From positions 434,001 through 498,000 of the forward strand of contig NZ_CP054021.1 in NCBI RefSeq assembly GCF_005862305.2: 64,000 nucleotides of DNA, read 5' to 3'. This document shows, piece by piece, positions 20,772-29,937 of this stretch (within the stretch, counting starts at the first letter, position 1; each line of letters opens with the position of its first letter). The notes below the pieces were generated by a model. That model ran no database searches and had not been told where the DNA came from. It worked only from the letters and a program-made list of their open reading frames with translations. This stretch comes from Rhizobium indicum. GTDB lineage: Bacteria; Pseudomonadota; Alphaproteobacteria; Rhizobiales; Rhizobiaceae. The position numbers and the translations under genes are program-made.

Positions 20772-23171
20772 CTAGATTTGCGGCGGCCCAACCTTGACCG
20801 TCAGTTTGTCCAGCGTACCCGTAAACCGGAACGGCACCTGGTAGTCGCTGTCGTCGACAGGACTGCGGGTATCCACCCCCACGTCGAAGGACTCGTCGAC
20901 CGTCACCAGAAACGGGATGGTATGCGGGATCGACTGCTCGGCCACCATCGTGCCATCGACGCTAAGCACACCCTTGCCGCCCTTCCCGTAACCGGGTCCC
21001 TCGTAGGTAAAGTCGAAGACGACGCTGTGTTTGCCTGCTGTCAGCGCGGTCTCGCCGGCCCACCGGAAGCGCTCCAGTCCAAGCAGGTTATAGGTGAAGA
21101 CCGGCTTGCCCTTGAGGAGATAAAGGCCGTAGCCGCCGAAGCGGCCTCCAAGCGTCGCAAGCATTCCGTCTCCGCCGCCCTGCGGGACGTCGACTTCGGC
21201 GGTGATCGTGTAGGAGCGGGCCAGCGGATCGGGCGCCGAGGCCGGTGGCAGGCCCGAGAGTTCGCCTGAGTAGACGAACTCGGTTCGGCCAGCGGTGGCG
21301 CTTGGCCGCGGCGCGGTGGCACGCGAGATGACGGAGTTATCAAGCGGCAACACCTGGTATTTCGCGGCCTCCACGAGGAAGAGCTGCTGCATATCGCGCA
21401 GTTTGTCCGGCTCCTTGGCGGCGAGATCGTTGAACTGCGAGTAGTCCTCGGTCAGGTTGTAGAGTTCCCACTGATAGCCATCGACCACATCGGGCAGTTT
21501 GCCGAGTCCCATCAGCCAGGGCGCGGCGGGTGGGGTCGTGGAGGCGATCCAGCCCTCGTGGTAGATCGCGCGATTGCCGAACATCTCGAAATACTGTGTC
21601 GTGCGTGCAGAGGGGACGTCCTTGGCGCCCTTGGACCAGGTATAGGCCATGCTGACGCCTTCGATCGGCTTTTGGGCGATGCCGTTCACCGTGAGCGGCG
21701 CCTGGATGCCGGTGGCTTCGAGGATCGTCGGCACGATGTCGATCACATGGTGGAACTGGCTGCGGATGCCGCCCTTGTCGGTGATGTGACCCGGCCAAGA
21801 CATCGCCATGCCCTGTCGGGTGCCGCCGAAGTGGGAGGCGACCTGCTTGGTCCATTTGAACGGCGTGTCGAAAGCCCAGGACCAGGCGACTGACATATGT
21901 GGCTCCGTCGTCGGGTCGCCCCAGGCGTCGTAGAATTTCAGCTGGTCGGCGACCGGCATGCTGATGGCCTGGATCGCGGCCAGGTCGAAGGCCGTGCCGA
22001 TGGCCGTACCTTCGGCGCTGGTGCCGTTATCGCCCTCGATATAGATGATCAGGGTATCGTCGAGCTTGCCCTGCTTGCGAACCTCATCGACCACCCGGCC
22101 GATCTCGAAGTCGGCATAGGCGACAAAGGCGGCGTAGACCTCCGCCTGACGGGCGAACATCTTCTTGTCGTCTGCCGATAGCGTATCCCATTTCGGAAGG
22201 TCATCCGGCCACGGCGTCAGCTGGGTATTCTCCGGAACCACGCCGAGCCGTTTCTGGTTGGCGAGAATCTCGTCCCGCATGGCGTTCCAGCCGCCATCGA
22301 ACTTGCCTTTGAACTTCTCGATCCACTCCTTCGTCGGATGGTGCGGGGCATGGGTTGCGCCGGGAACATAGTACATGAAGAACGGCTTGTCCGGCGTCGC
22401 GGCATTCACCTTGCGCAGATAGTCGATGGCGTCATCGGCCATGCCGGTGACCAGATTGTAGTCGGGCTTGTCGAGCCACGGGTAGATCTGGTCGTGGTTG
22501 CGGAACAGCCAGGGCGTCCACTGGTTGGATTCGCCGCCCTGGAAGCCATAGAAATAGTCGAAGCCCATGCCGGAGGGCCACTGGTCGAACGGTCCCGAGG
22601 CGGATAGCGCGTAGGTCGGGGTATTGTGGTTCTTGCCGAGCCATGAGGTGGCATAACCGTGATCCCTGAGTATCGAACCGATCGTGCCGTTGTTCGGGCC
22701 AATAATCGCATCATAGCCGGGATAGCCGGTGGATTGCTCGGCGATCACCCCGAAGCCCGCCGAATGGTGGTTTCGCCCGGTGATGAGAGCGGCGCGCGTG
22801 GGCGAGCACAGCGCGGTGGAGTGGAACTGCGTGAAGCGCAGTCCATTGGCTGCGATCTGATCGAGCGTCGGTGTCGGGATAACGCCGCCGAAGGTGCTGG
22901 AGACGCCATAGCCGGCGTCGTCGGTCATGATCAGCAGTATATTCGGCGCGCCCTTCGGCGGCACCACCTTGGGTGGCCACCACGGAGTCGAGTCCTTGGC
23001 GTCCAGGTTGATGGTTCCGCCGAACGCCGGAGGTGCTGCCGGCAGCGACTGGCCGTTGATCGTCGACGTAGCGCTGGGTGAACCGGTTGCTCCGGTGAGA
23101 TCCTGGGCGGCGGCGGGAAATGCTGAAAAACAACTGGCGGCGAGAACGGCTAGATAAACGCGCGTATTCAT
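20772..23171 (-). CDS. Large exported arylsulfatase
   Basis: A 799-residue sulfatase. The start at 23171 (MNTRVYLAVLAASCFSAFPAAAQ) gives a Sec-type signal peptide and has AAAAGGGAG as ribosome-binding site. The formylglycine motif is Cys122-Ser-Pro-Thr-Arg in ALCSPTRAALITGR; the metal-binding DD is in LLIMTDDAGYG and the later metal site in EGDNGTSAEG. The extra C-terminal domain (about 650-799) is beta-rich (VVFDFTYEGPGYGKGG) and ends in VDDSDYQVPFRFTGTL, as in long PAS-type arylsulfatases. It runs divergently from the formylglycine-generating enzyme, sharing a 275-bp promoter region. Confidence 0.93.
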   Translation of the reverse strand: MNTRVYLAVLAASCFSAFPAAAQDLTGATGSPSATSTINGQSLPAAPPAFGGTINLDAKDSTPWWPPKVVPPKGAPNILLIMTDDAGYGVSSTFGGVIPTPTLDQIAANGLRFTQFHSTALCSPTRAALITGRNHHSAGFGVIAEQSTGYPGYDAIIGPNNGTIGSILRDHGYATSWLGKNHNTPTYALSASGPFDQWPSGMGFDYFYGFQGGESNQWTPWLFRNHDQIYPWLDKPDYNLVTGMADDAIDYLRKVNAATPDKPFFMYYVPGATHAPHHPTKEWIEKFKGKFDGGWNAMRDEILANQKRLGVVPENTQLTPWPDDLPKWDTLSADDKKMFARQAEVYAAFVAYADFEIGRVVDEVRKQGKLDDTLIIYIEGDNGTSAEGTAIGTAFDLAAIQAISMPVADQLKFYDAWGDPTTEPHMSVAWSWAFDTPFKWTKQVASHFGGTRQGMAMSWPGHITDKGGIRSQFHHVIDIVPTILEATGIQAPLTVNGIAQKPIEGVSMAYTWSKGAKDVPSARTTQYFEMFGNRAIYHEGWIASTTPPAAPWLMGLGKLPDVVDGYQWELYNLTEDYSQFNDLAAKEPDKLRDMQQLFLVEAAKYQVLPLDNSVISRATAPRPSATAGRTEFVYSGELSGLPPASAPDPLARSYTITAEVDVPQGGGDGMLATLGGRFGGYGLYLLKGKPVFTYNLLGLERFRWAGETALTAGKHSVVFDFTYEGPGYGKGGKGVLSVDGTMVAEQSIPHTIPFLVTVDESFDVGVDTRSPVDDSDYQVPFRFTGTLDKLTVKVGPPQI

Positions 23172-23339
23172 TGTTGATTGCTCCCTTTTGGACCCAAGGT
23201 AGAAAGGCAGAGCGAGCAATACTTTCCCGCTCTCAATGATGCTCGCATGCGCCGGCGAGAGTCAGATCGGCTGACATAGCCATCAGCTTAGCGATGACAT
23301 TGCAGAGAGTGGCAGATTGCTACCAACGCGTCGCGTATA

Positions 23340-23353
23340 TTACTGTAACCTAC
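23340..23353 (+). promoter_or_regulatory. Shared island motif, copy 2
   Basis: TTACTGTAACCTAC sits 93 bp upstream of the formylglycine-generating enzyme start and 168 bp upstream of the divergent sulfatase start, so one site could control both. Confidence 0.6.
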
Positions 23354-23446
23354 TATAAGAACTGCGGCTCCGAGGGGTAGTTATATAGGTGAATGGGCGG
23401 GGCACGCACCCGTACGTGAACGGCAATAACCTGCGGGAATGACAAA

Positions 23447-24400
23447 ATGACATCCGACGTGCGCGCGACCGACGACGCGGGATTTTCAGGCCTGGTCTGG
23501 GTGGCCGGACGAACCTTCACCATGGGATCGAACGAGCATTATCCGGAGGAAGCGCCTGCTCATCCGGTAGCCGTCGACGGCTTCTGGATCGACGCCACCC
23601 CCGTCACCAACCGCCAGTTCGCTTCGTTCGTCAAAGCCACCGGACATGTGACCGTCGCCGAAAGGGCACCCCGTGCCGCCGACTATCCTGGAGCGCTTCC
23701 TAAAATGCTGCGAGCCGGATCTCTGGTGTTCACGCCGCCGAAAGCCATAGTCGGCCCCGACATTACCCAGTGGTGGTCGTTCAAGTTCGGCGCGGACTGG
23801 CGACACCCTTACGGCGGCCGCACCGACATCCGCGGCAAGCTCGATCATCCCGTCGTCCATGTCGCCTATAGCGACGCCATGGCCTATGCGCTCTGGGCGG
23901 AAAAAGATCTGCCGACCGAGGCAGAGTGGGAACTGGCGGCGTGCGGCGGCCTTGATGATGCGGAATTTGCCTGGGGCGACGAGTTGAACCCGGAAGGAAA
24001 GCTCATGGCCAACACTTGGCAGGGCACCTTCCCTACGCTGAGCACAAAGCCAGCCGGTGCGGACAGAACGTCCCCGGTCGGATCCTTTCCATCAAACGGC
24101 TACGGAATCTACGACATGATCGGCAATGTCTGGGAATGGACCTCTGACTTCTGGTCGACACGCCATCCCGAGCCTGCCAGCCATTCATGCTGCATCCCCA
24201 GCAATCCCCGCGGAGGCGACGCCGACGCCAGCTATGATCCGCGGCTGCCTGACATCAGGATCCCGCGGCGCGTGCTCAAGGGCGGATCCCACCTCTGCGC
24301 GCCGAACTACTGCAAGCGCTATCGTCCCGCCGCCAGACATGCAGAGCCTGAGGACACGTCCACAAGTCATGTCGGCTTCAGATGTGTCAAGCGCGTGTGA
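23447..24400 (+). CDS. Formylglycine-generating enzyme
   Basis: A 317-residue SUMF1/FGE-type sulfatase-modifying enzyme. It oxidises the active-site cysteine of sulfatases to C-alpha-formylglycine in the cytoplasm before export, consistent with no signal peptide here. The family opening (VAGRTFTMGSNEHYPEEAPAH) and the LPTEAEWELAA, NVWEWTSDFW and GFRCVK motifs are present. The two copper/active-site cysteines of true FGEs are at Cys284 and Cys289 in GGSHLCAPNYCKRYR, so this is a catalytic FGE and not one of the many related domains lacking them. Both neighbouring sulfatases carry the C-x-(P/A)-x-R substrate motif. Confidence 0.93.
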   Translation: MTSDVRATDDAGFSGLVWVAGRTFTMGSNEHYPEEAPAHPVAVDGFWIDATPVTNRQFASFVKATGHVTVAERAPRAADYPGALPKMLRAGSLVFTPPKAIVGPDITQWWSFKFGADWRHPYGGRTDIRGKLDHPVVHVAYSDAMAYALWAEKDLPTEAEWELAACGGLDDAEFAWGDELNPEGKLMANTWQGTFPTLSTKPAGADRTSPVGSFPSNGYGIYDMIGNVWEWTSDFWSTRHPEPASHSCCIPSNPRGGDADASYDPRLPDIRIPRRVLKGGSHLCAPNYCKRYRPAARHAEPEDTSTSHVGFRCVKRV

Positions 24401-24597
24401 GGCGGTGTCATGGTCACATGTCGCGTCGGCGGAACAAAAGCCACCGATTGTGACAAGACCTTTCATGACATATCCTTCGTGGTCCGCAGGTTATGGGCGT
24501 ACTCCCGTCGATTGCGGTTAGCAGCGGCAGCGCGAAACTGGAGTTCAAGCGTGTCGGACATGCTCTGAACGGCGAATTCCGCTTTCGTTCCCGTTCC

Positions 24598-24611
24598 TTA
24601 CTGTAAACTAC
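24598..24611 (+). promoter_or_regulatory. Shared island motif, copy 3
   Basis: TTACTGTAAACTAC is located 91 bp upstream of the 24702 gene in the 301-bp gap after the formylglycine-generating enzyme gene. That gap holds no ORF that looks real. Confidence 0.55.
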
Positions 24612-24701
24612 GTTGCTTCCGCCCTATTCCGGATCATCATGCACCACTTATAACGCGATGCGGCCGCCGGACTTGCAGAGGCCGCCTTGGAGGTAGGATG
24701 G

Positions 24702-24974
24702 ATGGATTACGACACACGGTTCGCCAAGCGCATCTTTCCAGCCAGCGCCAAAACCATCGATACATTGGCCGCCCGTGACGATAACTTCCGTGAACTCTGT
24801 GCCGACTTCTCCGTTGCAGATGAATTGCGGAGAAAATGGGAAACATCCTCCGCCGCAGAGCGAAATGAGCGCCACGCGGAATGCGTCGAACTCGTGGAAA
24901 CGCTGCGCAGCGAGATCGAAGCCGCTCTGGAAAGCGCCAGTGTGATCGTGATCAAGCTTCTCCCTCGCCGTTGA
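24702..24974 (+). CDS. Conserved-looking 90-aa protein
   Basis: A small acidic, mostly helical cytoplasmic protein starting MDYDTRFAKRIFPASAKTIDTL. The ATG at 24702 is preceded by GGAGGTAGG, a strong ribosome-binding site. It has no signal peptide or membrane segment and no cysteine pair. I recall similar short proteins in rhizobia, but no named domain. The shared motif 91 bp upstream makes it a probable member of the island regulon. It converges on the HAD hydrolase gene with a 26-bp gap. Confidence 0.65.
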   Translation: MDYDTRFAKRIFPASAKTIDTLAARDDNFRELCADFSVADELRRKWETSSAAERNERHAECVELVETLRSEIEAALESASVIVIKLLPRR

Positions 24975-25000
24975 GGACCAGACTCCGGCATCAAAGACGG

Positions 25001-26005
25001 TTACTTCTGATCGGTCAGATAGATGGTCTTCCAGTCGTCCTTCATGTTGACAACTGTCCACCCCTGAGCCTGTGCTTCGTCCAGGCCCTTGTCGAGCTGG
25101 CCGATGCTGGACTTCCTGTCATAGGCAAATTCGCGCTTGGCGTCGGTGTGATGCACATAGAGGCAGAAGCGTGCACCAGGACCGCTACACGTCCATTGAA
25201 GCATCTGCAGGTCGCCGTCGGAATTGCCAAATGCAGCGATGGGTCGGCGACCGATGAAAGTCTGGATGGCGATCGGTTTGGCCTCCTTGTCGTCATAGAA
25301 AAACAGTTCGGGCTGCTTCACAAGCGCGGGCTTTCCGTCGCGCAGCTCGAACTGCAGCTTGCCGCTGCTGCCGATCACCTGTTCGGGTGGAATGCCATAG
25401 GTCTTGTCGGCGAAGGTGCGCATGAATTCGTTGCCGCCACCGGAAACGATGAAGGTCTTGAAGCCGTTGGCACGCAAATAGTCGAGAAGCTCCACCATCG
25501 GCTGATACGCCATCTCGGTGAACAGCTTGTCCGTCTTGGGGTTCTTGGCTGTCGCAAGCCATTCCTTGACGACCGTTGCGTATTCGTCGGTCGTCAGACC
25601 CGCCTGCGTCTCTCCGACGATTGCAAGCAGCGCCGGAGCGCCGCCCGCAAGCGCACTCTTCAGATCGCCTTTCAATACGGACGCGAAAGGTTCCTTCGTC
25701 TTCCATTCCGGATGCTCGGGTGCGAGAACCTTGACCTGCTCCAGCGCAAAGAAAAGCTGGAAATAGAGCGGCTGCTCGGCCCAGAGCGTCCCATCATTGT
25801 CAAAGGTGGCGATGCGCTCTGCGGGCGGGACGAATTCCGGCGAGCTTTCCTTGGTCACCTTGGCGACGAAGTCGAGGATCGATTGTCTGGTCTTGCCATC
25901 GTTCCAGGATGGCAGCGGCTCCGCCGCCTGGACGATCGTGGCCGCGAAAAATGTGGTGCTGACCAACACCGCCGTGAGATAGGCCAGCTTTGGATTGGTG
26001 TTCAT
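25001..26005 (-). CDS. Exported HAD-family hydrolase
   Basis: A 334-residue haloacid dehalogenase-fold protein with a Sec signal peptide (MNTNPKLAYLTAVLVSTTFF, then AATIVQAAEP). The start at 26005 is chosen because it gives this signal peptide. Motif I is FDNDGT with nucleophile Asp69 and Asp71, motif II is IVSGGGNEF, and the C-terminal acidic motif is GNSDGDLQML. It is therefore a likely periplasmic phosphatase; the substrate is unknown. Its place among sulfatases suggests release of inorganic nutrients from organic esters outside the cytoplasm. Confidence 0.85.
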   Translation of the reverse strand: MNTNPKLAYLTAVLVSTTFFAATIVQAAEPLPSWNDGKTRQSILDFVAKVTKESSPEFVPPAERIATFDNDGTLWAEQPLYFQLFFALEQVKVLAPEHPEWKTKEPFASVLKGDLKSALAGGAPALLAIVGETQAGLTTDEYATVVKEWLATAKNPKTDKLFTEMAYQPMVELLDYLRANGFKTFIVSGGGNEFMRTFADKTYGIPPEQVIGSSGKLQFELRDGKPALVKQPELFFYDDKEAKPIAIQTFIGRRPIAAFGNSDGDLQMLQWTCSGPGARFCLYVHHTDAKREFAYDRKSSIGQLDKGLDEAQAQGWTVVNMKDDWKTIYLTDQK

Positions 26006-26110
26006 GATGAACCCTCTGTCGGAAACATGGACCGGCAGGCGAAGCGACGTTCGGCCCAGACCAACGCCCGTCCGCAACAATATTCGCTCCAAGAGGGCTT
26101 TGCGCGTATC

Positions 26111-26122
26111 ATACTGTAGTAT
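26111..26122. promoter_or_regulatory. ATACTGTAGTAT palindrome, possible motif variant
   Basis: A perfect 12-bp palindrome containing the ACTGTA core of the island motif, 105 bp upstream of the HAD hydrolase start. Read on the - strand it keeps TACAGTA of the motif complement but not the outer TAC. The distance matches that seen for other copies. Confidence 0.35.
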
Positions 26123-26236
26123 CTGTCAGTCCGAGGCAGCGGCAGCGGGCGACCACTCGTTCGGCCGTTGACCGGAAATCCGGCCCGCAACGCGGTCTCC
26201 AATGTGACTGTTGGAACGAACGCGGATCAACAGTGC

Positions 26237-26250
26237 ATACTGTATGTTAC
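26237..26250 (+). promoter_or_regulatory. Shared island motif, variant copy
   Basis: ATACTGTATGTTAC keeps TACTGTA and the final TAC of the motif. It lies 235 bp upstream of the membrane protein gene at 26486 and just before a sulfatase remnant, so it may be a leftover from the lost gene. Confidence 0.35.
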
Positions 26251-26306
26251 TGGCGCGCTCGCGATACGCGCCATACCCTCCCCAAATAAAGCGGTCCACA
26301 TCACAC

Positions 26307-26385
26307 GGAACCGGTGTCGACGATAACGACCACCAGGCACCGTTCGCCTTCGACGGCAAGCTGAACAGCTTGAAAATAGAAACTT
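26307..26385 (+). pseudogene. Sulfatase C-terminal tail remnant
   Basis: Translated in frame, the segment reads GTGVDDNDHQAPFAFDGKLN followed by SLKIE. This lines up without gaps with the end of the large sulfatase at 20772 (VDDSDYQVPFRFTGTLDKLTV). No matching upstream sulfatase sequence or signal peptide is found between it and the HAD gene, so only the last 25 residues or so of a third sulfatase remain. It lies in the 480-bp gap 26006-26485, which otherwise holds only the two motif variants. Confidence 0.6.
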
Positions 26386-26485
26386 CAGCCGCAACCCTGA
26401 GGCAAGAGGGCCAGCGCAGAGCGGTCCGTCACCAGGGCGGCCCGTGCCGAAAGTGACGTTGACCTGGGCACGGGGATTCTGCGCC

Positions 26486-27043
26486 ATGAACACAGCTCAC
26501 CGACGCACACTTCTGACCCTGTTTGCGATCGCCGAGGGTGCGACGGGACTGGGGCTTATCGTGGCGCCGTCGATGCTCTTTGTTCTGCTGTTTGAGACAA
26601 GGCAGGTCGTTTCGGAGGCACCACTGATCGGGCGGATCTGCGGTGCGGCGCTGCTCGCTCTTGCCGCAGCAAGCTGGGGTGCGCGTGACGCCGAAGACAG
26701 GCAAGGCACCCTGGGGCTCCTCGTCGGAGTGACGCTCTACAATTGCCTGACCACGGCCGTCTTGACCTATTCCGCCCTCGTTCTGGAGATGATCGGCATC
26801 CTGTTGTGGCCCGCGATCCTCTATCACGCGGCGACTTCCCTGTGGTGCTTGCTCGCTATCTGGCGGGCGCGTTGGGCCGAGTCGTCGTGGCTCCTTGGGT
26901 GGTCATTTACGGCTTTGGCCGCTTTGGCCGCGGACTGCTACGAGGCGGCGAAGACGCGATCTCCGCTTCTGCGGTTCACTCGCCTGGCGTCCCCTTCCCT
27001 CGATCTGCGAAGCAGTCGAACGGGGCCACATACGGTGCCTTGA
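26486..27043 (+). CDS. Small integral membrane protein
   Basis: A 185-residue hydrophobic protein starting MNTAHRRTLLTLFAIAEGA. About four membrane segments are visible in the first 130 residues (GLGLIVAPSMLFVLLF, ALLALAAASWGA, LGLLVGVTLYNCLTTAVLTY, LLWPAILYHAATSLWCLLAI). The last 40-50 residues (SPLLRFTRLASPSLDLRSS) look unlike a membrane protein and may be a read-through after a frameshift. The start at 26486 is preferred over 26444. No function is known to me. It is followed 94 bp later by the regulator-like gene. Confidence 0.6.
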   Translation: MNTAHRRTLLTLFAIAEGATGLGLIVAPSMLFVLLFETRQVVSEAPLIGRICGAALLALAAASWGARDAEDRQGTLGLLVGVTLYNCLTTAVLTYSALVLEMIGILLWPAILYHAATSLWCLLAIWRARWAESSWLLGWSFTALAALAADCYEAAKTRSPLLRFTRLASPSLDLRSSRTGPHTVP

Positions 27044-27062
27044 TGGACGAGGATCAGTTTCT

Positions 27063-27076
27063 GCGCTAGGTTACAA
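27063..27076 (-). promoter_or_regulatory. Shared island motif, reverse partial copy
   Basis: On the - strand this reads CTTTTGTAACCTAG, matching TGTAACCTA of the motif (10 of 14 positions). It is 61 bp upstream of the regulator-like gene at 27138, which would suit autoregulation. Confidence 0.35.
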
Positions 27077-27137
27077 AAGAGATAGTTAATAAAATCTCTG
27101 GTAGTCACGTACCTCAAGAGCGGGTGAGGAGCGAACC

Positions 27138-28976
27138 GTGCAACATTTATTGCCATCGAGGCGCGACACTGCGCCGGATTCGACGCGACCACCTCCGACC
27201 CACGATGATGTTCGGGCTCAGCTCAAGCGAATCGTTACCAGCTCGCAATTTCCGCATATCGGTCGGAGTGCTGCATTTCTTATCTATGCCGTGGAGGAGA
27301 CGCTTGCAGGCCGCGCAGATCGGATCAAGGGCTACTCTATCGCAGTCGAGGTTTTCAAGCGCTCCAACGGCTTCACGCAGGATGATCCGGTTGTGCGGAT
27401 CGAGGCCGGAAGGCTCAGGCGGGTGCTCGAGCGCTATTATTTTACAGCGGGTCAACGCGATCCGATCCGAATAGACATTCCGAAAGGCGGTTACGTGCCG
27501 ACCTTTGCCTGGAATAATCCGAGTGCTGACAATTTAGATGCTGAAGACCAAAGTCTGCCGTCGGAGCGCGCCTATTCCCTTTTTCCCGGCTTAAGACGGC
27601 ATATGTGGGCAGTGGCCCTTGGGTTGATCGTGATCGTGGGCGGCGCTGCAGCCCTGGCTGGCTTGACCTCCATTCGATTTGGCTCGATCTGGCCCTTGCC
27701 GACTGCCGACATTACAGGATCTGATGGACCGACATTGGTGATCGCTCCATTTGCTAATCTCGGTGATGGTCCTCAGGCGGAACTCTATACGACAGGCCTC
27801 ACCGAGGAACTCCTCACCGCCCTTCCCCGCTTCAAGGAGATCAAAGTCTTCGGTCGCGAGACATCCAGATCGTTGCCGCCAGAGGTGGAGGCATCGCGGA
27901 TTCGCGGAGAACTTGGCGCACGCTTCCTGCTGGCAGGCGGTGTTCGCGTCTCCGGAAGCCGAGTGCGTGTGACGGCACGTCTGCTCGACACGCAGACCGA
28001 TGAGATCCTCTGGTCGCAGACCTACGACGACAACATCGGCGTCCGCGACCTGTTCACCATCCAGTCCGACGTCGCAAACAAGGTTGCGACCGCCGTGGCG
28101 CAGCCCTATGGCATCATGGCCCAGGCCGATGTCTCCAACCCGCCGCCTGATGATCTTGGCATCTACGGCTGCACGCTGAGCTTTTACACTTACCGTGCCG
28201 AGTTGAGCATCGAGCGGCACGAAGAGGTTCGAAACTGCCTCGAAAGCGCTGTCGCCCGCTATCCGTCCTTTGCGACCACCTGGGCGATGTTGTCCATCCT
28301 CTATCTCGACGAGGATCGTTTCAGGTTCAATCGGAAGCCCATTTCGTCCGCGCCGATAGATCGCAGCTTTCAGGCCGCCCGCCGTGCCATTCAACTGGAT
28401 CCCGGCAACACCCGCGCCCTTCAGGCGTTGATGACGGCGTTGTTTTTCAGCCAGCGGGTTCCGGAGGCACTTCAGATCGGCGAACGGGCACTGGCGACCA
28501 ATCCGAACGACACCGAATTGCTAGGAGAGTTTGGTACCCGGGTGGCGATGAGCGGGGAATGGCAGCGCGGGGCAGCGCTGCTGGATCGTGCCATTGCTCT
28601 CAACCCTGCCGGCGGCGGCTACTATCGCGGAACGCGCGCACTTGCAGCCTACATGCTGCACGACGACAAGACCGCGGTCATCGAGATCAGGCAGGCGGAC
28701 CTGCAGAAGTTCCCGCTATTCCATGCGGTGGCTGCCGTCATCTACGTCGACGCCGGAATGATCGAGGACGCCCGCAACGAGGCCTCGCGGTTCAACGAAA
28801 TGAGACCCGACTTCATTCCGAGCATCGTGGCCGAACTCAAGGCGCGCAATTTCCAGCCACAGGATCGGGCACGGATGATTGCCGATCTGCGAACGGCCGG
28901 GCTTCCTGCGATGGACGAGGTGCAGGCGACGATGTCGCTGCCGATCGACGGTTCCAAGGCCCTTCAGCCGCGGTAG
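27138..28976 (+). CDS. Membrane regulator-like protein with TolB-like and TPR domains
   Basis: A 612-residue protein. Residues 24-125 form a conserved region seen at the start of many TPR proteins annotated as adenylate cyclase-like (RAQLKRIVTSSQF, VEETLAGRADRIKGYSIAVE, DPVVRIEAGRLRRVLERYY, IPKGGYVPTF) that looks like a winged-helix DNA-binding domain. A single membrane segment follows at 156-178. A TolB-like domain (VIAPFANLGDG to YDDNIGVRDLFTIQSD) spans about 199-325, and TPR-like helices about 360-600. No cyclase catalytic domain is present. This layout resembles ToxR/CadC-type one-component regulators. It is the only candidate regulator in the island. DNA binding is inferred. Confidence 0.7.
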   Translation: MQHLLPSRRDTAPDSTRPPPTHDDVRAQLKRIVTSSQFPHIGRSAAFLIYAVEETLAGRADRIKGYSIAVEVFKRSNGFTQDDPVVRIEAGRLRRVLERYYFTAGQRDPIRIDIPKGGYVPTFAWNNPSADNLDAEDQSLPSERAYSLFPGLRRHMWAVALGLIVIVGGAAALAGLTSIRFGSIWPLPTADITGSDGPTLVIAPFANLGDGPQAELYTTGLTEELLTALPRFKEIKVFGRETSRSLPPEVEASRIRGELGARFLLAGGVRVSGSRVRVTARLLDTQTDEILWSQTYDDNIGVRDLFTIQSDVANKVATAVAQPYGIMAQADVSNPPPDDLGIYGCTLSFYTYRAELSIERHEEVRNCLESAVARYPSFATTWAMLSILYLDEDRFRFNRKPISSAPIDRSFQAARRAIQLDPGNTRALQALMTALFFSQRVPEALQIGERALATNPNDTELLGEFGTRVAMSGEWQRGAALLDRAIALNPAGGGYYRGTRALAAYMLHDDKTAVIEIRQADLQKFPLFHAVAAVIYVDAGMIEDARNEASRFNEMRPDFIPSIVAELKARNFQPQDRARMIADLRTAGLPAMDEVQATMSLPIDGSKALQPR

Positions 28977-29135
28977 CGCTGCTGTCAGGACAACTAGCAC
29001 AGAACATACCCGATGGTTACACGCGCACGCCGTCGTCTCCGTGTAGGCTGTGGTCGCTGATAATCGTTCTTTCATGGCCGAGACCCAGGGAGCGACCTCA
29101 GTCGTCCGACCAAACCATTTAGAAGGGATTCGTCG

Positions 29136-29882
29136 ATGACCAAAGCACCGCAGCGAGCCTTGCACCCTGCCGTGGCGGCGGTGTCGTCCGCGGCACGCGG
29201 CTTGATGATCATCTTGGGATGTGGATCGGCCGCAAGCGCTGCCGACGCAGACGCCAAGAAGCTGGTGAAAACCATGTCCGACTACCTGGCCGCAGAAAAG
29301 GCGATCTCCTTTTCGTATGACACCAACCTGGAGGTGGTCACCGTCGACCATCAGAAGCTTCTGCTGGCAAGTTCCGGCAAGATCGAAATGGGCCGACCGG
29401 ATAAACTCCGGGTTACCCGGTTTGGTGGGTTCGCCAACGTTGAGGTCACATTCGACGGCAAGACGCTCTCGCTGCTCGGCCAGAACGCCAACCTCTATGC
29501 CCTTGCAGAAGTCCCAGGCACCATAAATCACCTGATCGACGAATTGCGGGACAAGCTCCATAGACCCATACCGGGTGCCGATCTTCTGCTCCCGGATGCC
29601 TATGACGAGCTGATGCGCGACGTGGTCGACGTCAAGGACCTCGGCAGCGGTGTCATCGGCGGCGTCGAATGCGACCACCTTGCATTCCGCACCAAGGAAG
29701 TCGACTGGCAGATATGGATCGCTCAAGGCGAGCATCCGTATCCCTGTCGATATGTCATTACCGCAAGCCAGGTGGATCAAGGCCCACAATACAGCATCCA
29801 GATCAGTGACTGGAAGACAGGCACCGATGTCGTTGCCAACGATTTCGGTTTCAAAAACACCACGAACGCCAAGTCGACCTGA
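29136..29882 (+). CDS. DUF2092 periplasmic protein
   Basis: A 248-residue DUF2092 protein. An N-terminal hydrophobic stretch with AASAADADAKK suggests export. The body has the LolA/LppX-like pattern of the family: KLVKTMSDYLAAEKAISFSYD, then SSGKIEMGRPDKLRV and FDGKTLSLLGQNANLYA. The fold is a half-barrel that binds lipids in relatives; the ligand here is unknown. It is the first gene of a rightward group with the 70-aa peptide gene 55 bp downstream. It lies 159 bp after the regulator-like gene. Confidence 0.8.
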   Translation: MTKAPQRALHPAVAAVSSAARGLMIILGCGSAASAADADAKKLVKTMSDYLAAEKAISFSYDTNLEVVTVDHQKLLLASSGKIEMGRPDKLRVTRFGGFANVEVTFDGKTLSLLGQNANLYALAEVPGTINHLIDELRDKLHRPIPGADLLLPDAYDELMRDVVDVKDLGSGVIGGVECDHLAFRTKEVDWQIWIAQGEHPYPCRYVITASQVDQGPQYSIQISDWKTGTDVVANDFGFKNTTNAKST

Positions 29883-29937
29883 CGAAGCTTGCCGATATTG
29901 ACGAGCTTCCTGATCACTTTGCCATGGGAGGCACCAA

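Noticed and set aside
27041..27062. Similarity of TTGATGGACGAGGATCAG (27041) to a stretch at 33361 near the other end of the island
   Set aside because: The match is about 15 of 18 bases and does not extend; both lie in frames reading LMDEDQ, but chance cannot be excluded, so it is not called a repeat.
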